A stretch of DNA of 64,000 bases, from positions 1 to 64,000 of the forward strand of contig NZ_NRIR01000001.1 in NCBI RefSeq assembly GCF_002282855.1, read 5' to 3'. The notes under the pieces were generated by a model. It did not search any database. It was given only the letters and a program-made list of their open reading frames with translations, and had not been told where the DNA came from. Each line of letters begins with the position of its first letter. Within the stretch, counting starts at the first letter, position 1. Of this stretch, positions 27,742 through 36,808 are shown in pieces. The translations under genes and the position numbers were made by a program. The stretch is from Paraferrimonas sedimenticola. GTDB lineage: Bacteria > Pseudomonadota > Gammaproteobacteria > Enterobacterales > Shewanellaceae.

Positions 27742-28866
27742 CTACTCTGGGTTGGCTAGCGGGTACATCACATAGTCCCGATAGCCGGTAATAATTTTAC
27801 AATAGCCGCTTAGCTCGCGGTCTAATTGAGGATCGCCGCTGTCCACCAATAAAGGTCGGTCAGCTAACGCGTTAAGTTTGGTTTTAGTGGCGAGAATTTG
27901 AATATTGTTTCGCCCTAGGGTTCGAATCAGTTGTGGGGAGAGCTGCTGATTACCGCGACCTAGCACATGCCCCTGGCCACCAATAAGGGTCACAAACAGC
28001 TTGCAAGGGCCCTGCTCGGTGAGTGCTAACAACTGCGAGGCGGTTAAATCGCTGCCAATCAGCTGGCCATCGCGTACCGCATCCACGCCAAGCAAAGTGT
28101 TCTCAAGACCTAGCTCGTCCATCACAGCAGCTGTGGTGGAGCCTGAGCCAATAAAGTAAGTGGTATCCGGGTCCATTGACTCCACCGCCTCGGCGGCGAT
28201 ATCTGCCAACACGAGCTCGTCCACTTCGACGCCACCCATTTTCACCGCTTGTACGTACTTAAGCTCGGCTGGCACGTGAAGCTCGCCATAGCGTCTGGCA
28301 CGCACTGTGCCCTGGCGAAACGCCACTTCGTCGATGTCCATCACATCGGCTTCCATTAGACTGACCATCTCACCGCGGGCCATTTTGGCAACCACAGCGC
28401 CGGCGGCGGTTGGCGATACGCCGTACACGCCTGAGTGAATTTTCACCCCAGCCGGTACACCAAGGGCTGCTTGCTTCTCCGACAGCGCCTGATACATATC
28501 TCGCGCAGTACCATCACCGCCCGCAAACAAAATTAAATCCGCACCCCACTGGCTTAGCGCTTTGGCCAAGGCTTGAGTATCCTGCGCCGAGGTGCTTTGG
28601 GTGTCGCTGTAATACACACTCTCAAAGTCGATAGCCAGCTCTGACAGCAGCTCACCGCCTAGCGCGCCCTCGCCGGTGGCCCACTCAATGTTCTTGGCGT
28701 AAGGCAGCACCTTTTCAAGCGCTGCTTTCATACGAGTTGGCGCCATGGGTTTGGCACCAAGCGCTAACGCTTGCTCGGCCACACCGTCGGAGCCTTTAAG
28801 CGCCACACTACCACCAAGGCCTGCCAGTGGATTAACTATGATACCGAGGCGAAACTTAGCGCTCAT
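27742..28866 (-). CDS. ATP-NAD kinase family protein
   Basis: This 374-aa protein has the NAD-kinase/diacylglycerol-kinase fold: N-terminal GIIVNPLAGLGG, the nucleotide motif FAGGDGTARDMYQAL (GGDGT at about 115-119), and GVYGVSPTAAG. It is distinct from the housekeeping NadK and belongs to the COG3199 group. Its substrate is not established; members have been proposed to phosphorylate NAD or related molecules. The start at 28866 has GAGGT upstream and overlaps epmC by 11 bp, so translation is probably coupled. Confidence 0.82.
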   Translation of the reverse strand: MSAKFRLGIIVNPLAGLGGSVALKGSDGVAEQALALGAKPMAPTRMKAALEKVLPYAKNIEWATGEGALGGELLSELAIDFESVYYSDTQSTSAQDTQALAKALSQWGADLILFAGGDGTARDMYQALSEKQAALGVPAGVKIHSGVYGVSPTAAGAVVAKMARGEMVSLMEADVMDIDEVAFRQGTVRARRYGELHVPAELKYVQAVKMGGVEVDELVLADIAAEAVESMDPDTTYFIGSGSTTAAVMDELGLENTLLGVDAVRDGQLIGSDLTASQLLALTEQGPCKLFVTLIGGQGHVLGRGNQQLSPQLIRTLGRNNIQILATKTKLNALADRPLLVDSGDPQLDRELSGYCKIITGYRDYVMYPLANPE

Positions 28867-29422
28867 ACATACCTCGATAGTTAAAGTGTTCTAAGGTCAA
28901 ACGCTGCTCGAGTTTCGCGTCAAAGTAATGCCGACACATGGCTTGCATCAACACCTGAGCGCGTTTTGGAAAACCATTGACTAAGTAGTCGCGCACTTGG
29001 TCGTACACTTGATGTTGAAACGCCAAACGGTTCACTGGCGCACCGTCGAGATTGTCACTGCTGACGTTAAAGGCCATGCCGCAACACACGCTTAAACCCC
29101 ACTCGATCGCCTGAGGCTTAATTTCCACGGTTTCGAAGGCCGCTTGCTGTTGCTTGTTGCGACCGTCGCCTATGTACCAGTAACCGTAATCCACCTGCTG
29201 ACGGCGCTGCTCACCCGCCTGACACCAATGGGCAATTTCATGCAGTGCGCTTTGATAAAAGCCGTTAGCAAATTCGATGCGATGATGCCTCTGCGTTTCG
29301 GTTGCGGGCAAATAGATCGGCTCACCCACACCAGACACTAGCTCAGTATTATGGCTAGTAAGAAAGCACTGATTAAACAGGCCAATTATGTCTTCTAGGG
29401 TGTGGTTGATTGGACTTTTCAT
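28856..29422 (-). CDS. epmC: Elongation factor P hydroxylase
   Basis: EpmC (YfcM) hydroxylates the beta-lysylated lysine of translation factor EF-P. The 188-aa protein aligns with E. coli YfcM (182 aa): EPIYLPATE, RIEFANGFYQSALHEIAHWC with the iron-binding HEIAHW, DYGYWYIGDGR, VEIKPQAIEW and FNVSSDNLDG. The start is ATG at 29422; the open frame extends 156 bp upstream through the MFS gene but that part is not conserved. EF-P modification also needs EpmA and EpmB, not in this window. Confidence 0.9.
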   Translation of the reverse strand: MKSPINHTLEDIIGLFNQCFLTSHNTELVSGVGEPIYLPATETQRHHRIEFANGFYQSALHEIAHWCQAGEQRRQQVDYGYWYIGDGRNKQQQAAFETVEIKPQAIEWGLSVCCGMAFNVSSDNLDGAPVNRLAFQHQVYDQVRDYLVNGFPKRAQVLMQAMCRHYFDAKLEQRLTLEHFNYRGMYER

Positions 29423-29442
29423 CGAACTACTGCGGTTGTTAG

Positions 29443-30615
29443 TTATTTTGTTTTGTGGTCTTTCTGTTTCGAGCTTTGTAGCATGGTAGCGGTAAGTGCT
29501 GCCATGCCGGCCCACAAGGCCGCTAGATGCCAGGCTGACTGTGCGCCATCGCCGCCTTGCCAAACTTGACCAATCCAATAGGCGCCCAATGCGCCGCCCA
29601 GTCCAAAGCTTAAGCTGGCGTATAGTGCCTGTCCCTTGGAGCGGTGCTGTTTGGGGAAATTAGCATGAATGTACTGGATTGACGCCGCGTGCGCCAGTCC
29701 AAAACTAAAGGCGTGCAGAATTTGGCTGATGCCCAATAATACCGCCGAATCACCACCATGGGCCAATAACAACCAACGCGCGGTGGTAAACACTAGGCTC
29801 ACCACGAGCAAACTCTTGACCCCAAAGCGACCTAACAGCCTTGAGGCAACAAGGAATATGCCGATCTCGGCTACCACGCCAATCGCCACATAGAAACCCG
29901 CACTGGTCGCCGAGTAACCCAACTGTTCCAGGTACAGCACAAAGAAGACGTAAAACGGCGCCATGCTCATTTGCAGCAAGATTGAGGACAGCAAAAACCA
30001 AATCATGCTGGCAGTGGGTTTAAACCCAGAGCTCGTTTGCTGAGTGACTGGAGATGGCTTGTGACGTTTCAGTGGCAAGCTCACGGCCATCAGTGCTGCG
30101 AACAAGAACAGCACTATGTGCAACATGGCGCCCGGGCCAAACAGCTCGATTAAGGCGCCGGCAGCGACACTAAGGGCAATGTAACCCACACTGCCCCAGC
30201 TGCGAATTTTGCCGTACTTATGAGTGGCATTCCCCAAGGACTCTAGGGTGACCACTTCCAATTGGGCCAGTATCGAGTTCCAGAAAAAGGTGTAGAGTGC
30301 CAAGCTGGCCGCGGTATACAAAAAGCCGCCTGGGTAGTAAAAACTGACGAAGGTAAAGCAAGCCGCCGCCGAGCCAAGCTGGATAAGCTCCACACGCCAT
30401 CCGGTTTTATCCGCCAGCCAAGCCCACAAGTTGGGGGCCAGCACGCGAGTGGCCATCAAAATCGCCATTAGCGTTCCGATTTCGCCCGAGTCGAATCCGC
30501 GGAAATCCAGATACAGGCCAAGGTATGGAACCAAGACCCCAAGAATCGAGAAGTAGAAGAAATAACAGGCGGCCAACCAGAGTTTTGGTTGCGCCGCCTG
30601 AGGATTGTCCGTCAT
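29443..30615 (-). CDS. MFS transporter, HcaT/phenylpropionate-permease type
   Basis: This 390-aa inner-membrane protein has about twelve membrane segments, an MFS family member of the MFS_1-like group close to HcaT/YcaD. The first segment is followed by SILGVLVPYLGLYLDFRGFDSG, and the A-loop ATRVLAPNLWAWLADKTG between TM2 and TM3 is typical. The substrate is unknown; genes of this kind follow aroC in Shewanella relatives. It starts 4 bp after aroC and ends 20 bp before epmC, inside the operon. Confidence 0.82.
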   Translation of the reverse strand: MTDNPQAAQPKLWLAACYFFYFSILGVLVPYLGLYLDFRGFDSGEIGTLMAILMATRVLAPNLWAWLADKTGWRVELIQLGSAAACFTFVSFYYPGGFLYTAASLALYTFFWNSILAQLEVVTLESLGNATHKYGKIRSWGSVGYIALSVAAGALIELFGPGAMLHIVLFLFAALMAVSLPLKRHKPSPVTQQTSSGFKPTASMIWFLLSSILLQMSMAPFYVFFVLYLEQLGYSATSAGFYVAIGVVAEIGIFLVASRLLGRFGVKSLLVVSLVFTTARWLLLAHGGDSAVLLGISQILHAFSFGLAHAASIQYIHANFPKQHRSKGQALYASLSFGLGGALGAYWIGQVWQGGDGAQSAWHLAALWAGMAALTATMLQSSKQKDHKTK

Positions 30616-30619
30616 CGCG

Positions 30620-31708
30620 TTAAGTCAGGATTGGCGTGTCGGTTTGAACGCCTTGGTTCTGCGCGCGATGGCGCAATAGGTGGTCCATCAGTGTAATGGC
30701 CATCATGGCTTCAGCAATCGGTACCGCACGAATGCCAACGCAAGGGTCGTGTCGACCTTTGGTCACCACCTGCTGCGGCTCGCCAAAACGGTCGATGGTA
30801 TCACCTGGAACCGTGATGCTTGAGGTTGGCTTAAGTGCAATCGAGGCTACAATCGGTTGGCCTGAGCTAATGCCGCCCAACACACCACCGGCGTGGTTGC
30901 TGGCAAAGCCGTCTGGGGTCATGGCATCGCGATGCTCTGAGCCTTTTTGATTCACCACATCAAAACCATCACCAATCGCCACGCCTTTAACCGCATTAAT
31001 GCTCATCAGCGAGTGAGCTAATTCCGCGTCTAAACGGTCAAATACTGGCTCACCAAGGCCCACAGGTACACCCTCGGCGACTACTGTTACTTCAGCACCA
31101 ATCGAATCACCGGCTTTTTTGAGGTCGCGCATGTACTGGTCGAGTTCTTCGAGTTTGTTCGCATCTGGGAAGAAAAAGGCATTTTGCTCCACCTGCGACC
31201 AATCAATTTGATCAGCGCGAATTGGACCAAGTTGCGACAAGTAGGCACGTACTTTAATACCGTGGGCTTGTGCCAAGTACTTTTTAGCAATTGCGCCAGC
31301 GGCCACTCGCATTGCGGTTTCGCGCGCCGAAGAGCGACCACCACCTCGATAATCGCGAATGCCGTACTTTTGCCAGTAGGTGTAGTCGGCGTGGCCTGGA
31401 CGGAACAAGTCCATGATTTGCGAGTAATCTTTAGAGCGTTGGTCGGTGTTTTCAATAAGCAAACCAATGCTGGTGCCAGTGGTTTTACCTTCAAACACAC
31501 CAGATAAGATTTTCACCTGATCCGGTTCGCGTCGAGCGGTGGTGTAGCGCGAGGTGCCCGGGCGACGACGGTCTAGATCACCTTGCAAATCCGCTTCGCT
31601 GATTTCCAGCCCTGGAGGGCAACCGTCTACGATACAGCCAAGCGCCGGGCCGTGGCTCTCGCCAAAGCTGCTTACGCTAAACAGTTTACCAATGGAATTT
31701 CCTGACAT
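30620..31708 (-). CDS. aroC: Chorismate synthase
   Basis: AroC converts 5-enolpyruvylshikimate 3-phosphate to chorismate with reduced FMN, the last shared step to aromatic amino acids. The 362-aa protein (E. coli 361) carries the family signatures [34 protein letters not shown] and [11 protein letters not shown], and a C-terminal [18 protein letters not shown]. It is 2 bp from prmB and 4 bp from the MFS gene, so they form one operon. Confidence 0.97.
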   Translation of the reverse strand: MSGNSIGKLFSVSSFGESHGPALGCIVDGCPPGLEISEADLQGDLDRRRPGTSRYTTARREPDQVKILSGVFEGKTTGTSIGLLIENTDQRSKDYSQIMDLFRPGHADYTYWQKYGIRDYRGGGRSSARETAMRVAAGAIAKKYLAQAHGIKVRAYLSQLGPIRADQIDWSQVEQNAFFFPDANKLEELDQYMRDLKKAGDSIGAEVTVVAEGVPVGLGEPVFDRLDAELAHSLMSINAVKGVAIGDGFDVVNQKGSEHRDAMTPDGFASNHAGGVLGGISSGQPIVASIALKPTSSITVPGDTIDRFGEPQQVVTKGRHDPCVGIRAVPIAEAMMAITLMDHLLRHRAQNQGVQTDTPILT

Positions 31709-31710
31709 GC

Positions 31711-32649
31711 TTACCCCTTAAACGCCGCAAATTCGTCAGCATGCTCAACCAACTGGTCGCGCGTAAGTACAAAGACGCCATCACCGCCGTGCTCGAATTC
31801 CACCCAAGTGAAAGGCACGTTCGGGAATTGCTCATTGAGGTGAACCATAGAGTTGCCCACTTCGACCACTAACACACCTTCTTCGGTTAAAAAGTCAGGT
31901 GCATTGGCTAGAATCTTACGAGTAATGTCTAACCCATCTACGCCAGAGGCTAAGCCAATTTCAGGCTCGTGCTGGTACTCTTCAGGCATGTCAGCAATGT
32001 CTTCAGCATCCACGTACGGCGGGTTTGAGACAATCAAGTCGTACTTAACACCCTGAGGGATTGCGCTGAATAAGTCCGACTGCATCGGGAAGACTTGATT
32101 TAATACACCGTGATTTTCGATGTTAATTTGAGCCACGTCCAAAGCATCGGTACTGATGTCCAGTGCGTCGACTTCGGCATCGTCAAAGGCATAGGCGCAA
32201 GCAATGGCGATACAGCCAGAGCCGGTACACAAATCTAAGACGCGATTGACCGGCTTGTTGTACAACCAAGGGCTGAAGTTGTTTTGAATCATTTCAGCGA
32301 TCGGCGAGCGCGGCACTAATACGCGCTCATCGACGTAAAACTCAAGCCCTGCAAACCAAGCGTGATTAATTAGATAGCTCACCGGCACGCGCTCTTGCAC
32401 GCGACGAATAATAAGCTCAGCTACCTTTTGGCGCTCGGTGTAGGTCAAACGGCAGGTTTTTACGTGTTTGCCTATGTGCAGTGGCAAGTGCAAGGCGTGC
32501 AGAACCAGGCATACCGCCTCGTCCCAAGAATTGTCGGTCCCATGACCGTAATAAATACCGGCGTCGTTAAAGCGGCTCACCGCCCAGCGCAGCATGTCTT
32601 CGACCGTGTGGAGTTCCGATACGGCTTCTTCTACAAAAATCTTATCCAA
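31711..32649 (-). CDS. prmB: 50S ribosomal protein L3 N5-glutamine methyltransferase
   Basis: PrmB methylates a glutamine of ribosomal protein L3 during large-subunit assembly. The 312-aa protein has the SAM-binding [17 protein letters not shown] and the glutamine-binding SNPPYVD. The start is TTG at 32649 with GAGGA 7 nt upstream. It is first gene of the leftward prmB-aroC-MFS-epmC-kinase-yfcL operon and divergent from smrB, which is also ribosome-related. Confidence 0.94.
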   Translation of the reverse strand: MDKIFVEEAVSELHTVEDMLRWAVSRFNDAGIYYGHGTDNSWDEAVCLVLHALHLPLHIGKHVKTCRLTYTERQKVAELIIRRVQERVPVSYLINHAWFAGLEFYVDERVLVPRSPIAEMIQNNFSPWLYNKPVNRVLDLCTGSGCIAIACAYAFDDAEVDALDISTDALDVAQINIENHGVLNQVFPMQSDLFSAIPQGVKYDLIVSNPPYVDAEDIADMPEEYQHEPEIGLASGVDGLDITRKILANAPDFLTEEGVLVVEVGNSMVHLNEQFPNVPFTWVEFEHGGDGVFVLTRDQLVEHADEFAAFKG

Positions 32650-32734
32650 GTTAAGGTCCTCAAATCGAGAATCGTGCTATTGTAACTCAAGCACTAAAGC
32701 TTGCCCATGCAGCCGCGCCAAAATCCTGATCACG

Positions 32735-33241
32735 ATGAAAAAACCGCAACAAGACAGTTTCGCCGACTTGATGGGCGATGTGAAACCCATCAAGCAAGAC
32801 AAGCATTATTTTAAGCCACAGGCTCGCGAAAAGCGTCGAATCGACGAAAAACCTGTGCGTCAGCCTCAGGATATCTTTTCAGATACCTTTGAAGCGCACT
32901 TTGACGATACCGGGCCTCTGAGATTTGTTCGCGATGGCGCAGACCCCTATGAAGTCAAAAAGCTGCGCCGTGGCGATTACGACCCTGAACTGCTACTCGA
33001 CCTTCACGGCCTACGCCAACATCAAGCTAAGCACGAAATCTTGGCACTACTAGAAACCGCCAAACGCGAGCATGTCCATTGTTGCTGTATCAGTCACGGA
33101 GTTAGCGGCGGTGTGTTACGCCAGAAAGTGCCCAATTGGTTGGTACAGCACCCAGATGTGGTGGCCTTTCACCAAGCCCCTTTGCAATGGGGCGGCGACG
33201 GCTCGGTACTGGTACTAATCGATATTGAAGAAGAGCGCTGA
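32735..33241 (+). CDS. smrB: Smr-domain endonuclease / ribosome rescue factor SmrB
   Basis: SmrB cleaves mRNA upstream of collided ribosomes so that they can be rescued. The 168-aa protein aligns with E. coli SmrB: a basic N-terminal tail with IKQDK, KKLRRGDYDPELLLDLHGLRQHQAKHEI with the DLHG motif, then CCCISHGVSGGVLRQKVPNWL with the catalytic His region (E. coli has HGHGKHIL; here SHGVSGGVL). The start at 32735 matches the family N-terminus; the open frame begins 141 bp earlier within prmB on the other strand. The altered second histidine block is worth noting for catalysis. Confidence 0.9.
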   Translation: MKKPQQDSFADLMGDVKPIKQDKHYFKPQAREKRRIDEKPVRQPQDIFSDTFEAHFDDTGPLRFVRDGADPYEVKKLRRGDYDPELLLDLHGLRQHQAKHEILALLETAKREHVHCCCISHGVSGGVLRQKVPNWLVQHPDVVAFHQAPLQWGGDGSVLVLIDIEEER

Positions 33242-33255
33242 GCTTTAAAAAAATG

Positions 33256-33723
33256 CTAGATAGCGTTTTGGGGTGCGGTCATGGACACCAGTTGGCCGTT
33301 ATCCATTCCATTGATTTTCGCCAAGCCAGCAGTGGCAAACAAGGGCGGTTCAATCCCAGCCACAAACTCAGTACATAAGTACCCAAGCAAAGGCATATGA
33401 GCTACAACCAGCACGGTTTTTGCCTGCTGTACTTCCGCCATCGCGCTAATCAGACTCGCTGTAAGCGCCGGATCGGACTCTGGCGTAAGCTCGTCAAGCA
33501 CCACAATTTTACCCGGCGGATTGATTTCATAACGCACCAATTGCCAAGTCTGCTGCGCACGCAAATAAGGGCTGACCAATACTAAATCAACTTGCGCGGT
33601 TTCCCCTGCCAAGATCTGGCCGGTCTTTTGGGCTTCACGCCGCCCTTGCAAACTGAGTTGGCGCTCAGAGTCTTTGCAGGCATCAAATGCGGCGTCGCCA
33701 TGACGCATCAAAAAAACAACCAT
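33256..33723 (-). CDS. sixA: Phosphohistidine phosphatase SixA
   Basis: SixA is a small histidine phosphatase (155 aa; E. coli 161) that dephosphorylates histidine-containing phosphotransfer proteins such as ArcB-HPt or, in E. coli, NPr of the nitrogen PTS. The RHG motif at residues 7-9 supplies the catalytic His8; the second histidine is in VVAHMPLLGYL. It converges with smrB (14-bp gap) and is divergent from the M16 protease. Confidence 0.93.
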   Translation of the reverse strand: MVVFLMRHGDAAFDACKDSERQLSLQGRREAQKTGQILAGETAQVDLVLVSPYLRAQQTWQLVRYEINPPGKIVVLDELTPESDPALTASLISAMAEVQQAKTVLVVAHMPLLGYLCTEFVAGIEPPLFATAGLAKINGMDNGQLVSMTAPQNAI

Positions 33724-33892
33724 AGAAACAAGGCACTGTCACAAAACCTTTTGCACATATCTTAGTTACTTACGCATCGAATAAAAAGATTTGTGTGATT
33801 AGCCTTTAGTCAAACTATTGCGTTAAGTCATTTGCTAATCTGGCCTTAACAATTCAATAATATAACTAGTCCGGTCGAGGAAGCTCAAAACT

Positions 33893-36682
33893 TTGTCAAA
33901 TCAGCCATCACTAGTGATCAGCCCAAATGATCACAGACAATACCGTCATATCTGCTTGCCTAACCAGCTCAAGGTTTTGCTGGTCGAAGACTCGCAATCC
34001 AAACAGTCGGCGGCGTCTTTGGCTGTGGCGACGGGCCACTTTGACGATCCGGAACCCTATTTCGGCCTAGCCCACTTTCTCGAACACATGCTGTTTCTTG
34101 GTACTGAGGCTTTTCCCAAAGCCGGAGAGTATCAGGAGTTTATCAGCCAAAACGGTGGCTCAAATAACGCTTGGACGGGTACCGAACACACCAATTACTA
34201 CTTTAATATCGATACGCCGGCCTTTGACGAAGCGCTGCATCGCTTCAGTCAGTTCTTCTGTGCGCCGCTGTTTTCAGAAGAGTATTTGGTCCGTGAGCTG
34301 AAAGCCGTCGACTCCGAGTTTCACCTTAAGTACAAAGATGATACTCGGCGTATCTATCAGGTGCTAAAAGAACTCGTCGACCCTAAGCACCCGTTTAGTA
34401 AGTTCTCAGTCGGTAACCAGCAAACCCTGAGCGAAGACGACGATGAGCTGCGCGATAACCTAATAGCCTTTTACGAGCGTGAATATTCGGCCAATGTGAT
34501 GACTTTGGCCTTAGTATCGCCTTGGTCCCTTGACCAGCAGCAACAAGCGGTCGAGCGCTACTTTGACCAAATACCCAATCGCGACTTAATCAAATGTTAT
34601 CCGCCAGTGCCTCTATTCAGCGGTAAACGCCTAGGCACCGAGACTTGGATTGTTCCCCTTAAGGAGCAGAAACGACTATCGATCAGTTTTACCCTGCCCG
34701 GCATACAAGACATGTACGCCAGCAAGCCGTTGACCTTTTTGAGCCATCTGCTGGGAGACGAGAGTCAGGGCAGCTTGCTGGCCTATCTACGCGCTAAGGG
34801 CTGGGTTAACCAGATGTCTGCCGGCGGTGGTGTAAACGGTTACAACTTTAAGGAATACAACATTTCGTTTCAGCTCACCGATAAAGGCCTTGAGCGAATC
34901 AACGAAATAGTGGCAAACACCTTTGAATACATTGCGCTGATCCGCGAAGAAGGTTTGGAAGCCTGGCGCTATCAAGAGCGCGCCAGTTTGCTCGACTTAG
35001 CCTTTAAGTTCCAAGAGAAGATTAAGCCTGCGGATTATGCCAGCCACCTGACCATCAATATGCATCACTACCCGATGCAGGATGTGCTATTTGGCGATTA
35101 TCGTATGGACGGTCTGGATGTCGCTCAGTGCGAAGAGCTGCTTAGCCTGTTCTCAGTGGACAATATGCGCCTGACCGTGGTCGCACAAGAAGTCGATACC
35201 GAATTCAATGCAAAATGGTATGACACGCCCTACACCACCACGCCCATCGAAAAAGCGCGATTAGAAGCCTGGCGCTCGTTGGGACCGAGTTCAGTGGTGG
35301 CGTTGCCAGATGCCAACCCATTTGTTGTGGAGCACTGCGAGGTTAGACCACAAAAGAGCCGCAGTCCTAACCCTACTCTAGTAGGACAGGGGCCAGGGTT
35401 TAAGCTCTGGCACAAAAAAGACAACACCTTTAACGTGCCCAAAGGCCACTTATTCTTATCGCTGGATTCGGACGAAGGCAGTCGTTCGCCAAAGCACGCG
35501 GCGATGACTCGATTGTACGTTGAGATGCTGCTCGATTATGTGCAGGAGTATACCTACCCTGCCGAAGTCGCTGGGCTCAACTTTAATATTTATCCGCACC
35601 AAGGCGGCTTAACCCTGCATTTAACCGGTATCACGGGTAAGCAGGAGATTCTGCTTAAACTCCTGGTAGACAAAGCCCGCGAACGCAACTTTGGCGAGCG
35701 TCGCTTTCAGATTATCAAACGTCAGGTGTTGCGCAGCTGGCAAAACGCGGTGGAAGCTACGCCAATTTCCAAGCTGTTCACCAGCCTCACGGCCACCCTA
35801 CAGCGACGTAGCTTTGAGCCCTACCGTTTAGCTGAAGAGCTAGAAGAAGTCACCCTAGAAGACCTACACGAACACGTACAGAAGTTTTATAAGAAAGTTT
35901 ACTTCGAAGGACTTGTACACGGTGATTGGTTGCATGAAGAAGCGACTGAGCTAGCTAAGCGACTCAAGCACGTGCTGTCGGAAGTCTCCCAACCTGCCGA
36001 TGAAACCCATCGCGAGATGATCCGTTTGCAAGGTTACGGCATGCTTCGCCGCGAAATCGAGAGCCGTCACCAAGACAGCGCAATCTTGATTTACTACCAA
36101 GCGTCCAAGATTGAAACTCGTCAGGTAGCCTTGTTCAGTTTGCTCAACCACGCCATGTCCTCGTCGTTCTTCAACGAATTGCGCACCGAACAGCAACTAG
36201 GCTACATGCTGGGAACCGGTTACCTGCCACTCAATCGAGTCCCGGGAATGATTTTCTATATCCAGTCGCCGAAGTTTGGACCTGCAAAATTGCTGGCCAC
36301 CATTGATGACTTTATCGGCCGCTTTAGTTACGCACTCATGCAACTGACCAGCGAGCAATGGCAGTCTACCAAGCAAGGCCTGATGAATCAGCTGACAGAG
36401 CCCGATGCAAACCTGCGCACGCGAAGCCAAAGGTACTGGATCTGCATTGGCAACAAAGACGTGGAATTTCACCACCGCAGCCGAGTGGCCAAAGAAATCA
36501 AAGACATTACTCGAGCAGACCTGATTGAACACCTGCGCGAGTGCTTGCAACGGGACGATGCCGATCGACTCGTGCTATACAGCACTGGCGACCGCCACCG
36601 CAACGAAACCGAGTTGAGCGAAGGCATTGCCATCACCAACCTAAAAAGCTTCAAACTCGAAGCCAATAAGCTGATCGTCTAA
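33893..36682 (+). CDS. Insulinase-family (M16) zinc metalloprotease
   Basis: This 929-aa protein has the pitrilysin/insulinase layout. The inverted zinc motif HFLEH (His61, Glu64, His65) and the distal Glu142 in VDSEFHLKYKDD lie in the first of four M16 domains; the later ones are inactive scaffold, with RTEQQLGY in the C-terminal half. Such enzymes degrade peptides and small proteins enclosed in their chamber. Unlike E. coli pitrilysin no signal peptide is visible, so it is probably cytosolic. The start is TTG at 33893 with GAGGAAG about 10 nt upstream. It precedes the unusual sensor/peptide region. Confidence 0.9.
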   Translation: MSNQPSLVISPNDHRQYRHICLPNQLKVLLVEDSQSKQSAASLAVATGHFDDPEPYFGLAHFLEHMLFLGTEAFPKAGEYQEFISQNGGSNNAWTGTEHTNYYFNIDTPAFDEALHRFSQFFCAPLFSEEYLVRELKAVDSEFHLKYKDDTRRIYQVLKELVDPKHPFSKFSVGNQQTLSEDDDELRDNLIAFYEREYSANVMTLALVSPWSLDQQQQAVERYFDQIPNRDLIKCYPPVPLFSGKRLGTETWIVPLKEQKRLSISFTLPGIQDMYASKPLTFLSHLLGDESQGSLLAYLRAKGWVNQMSAGGGVNGYNFKEYNISFQLTDKGLERINEIVANTFEYIALIREEGLEAWRYQERASLLDLAFKFQEKIKPADYASHLTINMHHYPMQDVLFGDYRMDGLDVAQCEELLSLFSVDNMRLTVVAQEVDTEFNAKWYDTPYTTTPIEKARLEAWRSLGPSSVVALPDANPFVVEHCEVRPQKSRSPNPTLVGQGPGFKLWHKKDNTFNVPKGHLFLSLDSDEGSRSPKHAAMTRLYVEMLLDYVQEYTYPAEVAGLNFNIYPHQGGLTLHLTGITGKQEILLKLLVDKARERNFGERRFQIIKRQVLRSWQNAVEATPISKLFTSLTATLQRRSFEPYRLAEELEEVTLEDLHEHVQKFYKKVYFEGLVHGDWLHEEATELAKRLKHVLSEVSQPADETHREMIRLQGYGMLRREIESRHQDSAILIYYQASKIETRQVALFSLLNHAMSSSFFNELRTEQQLGYMLGTGYLPLNRVPGMIFYIQSPKFGPAKLLATIDDFIGRFSYALMQLTSEQWQSTKQGLMNQLTEPDANLRTRSQRYWICIGNKDVEFHHRSRVAKEIKDITRADLIEHLRECLQRDDADRLVLYSTGDRHRNETELSEGIAITNLKSFKLEANKLIV

Positions 36683-36808
36683 CTACTGACGATCGTCAAA
36701 ATTTCGCCACTCGCTTACCTTGAAACCCTGATTACTGCTTGAAAAGTTAAGCGCTTTAGCAAAATGTCGACAACTCTTTGACATTAGCTGGGGATTCTGA
36801 AAAAGTGG

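Noticed and set aside
29423-29578. N-terminal extension of epmC
   Set aside because: It lies antiphase inside the MFS gene and is absent from E. coli YfcM.
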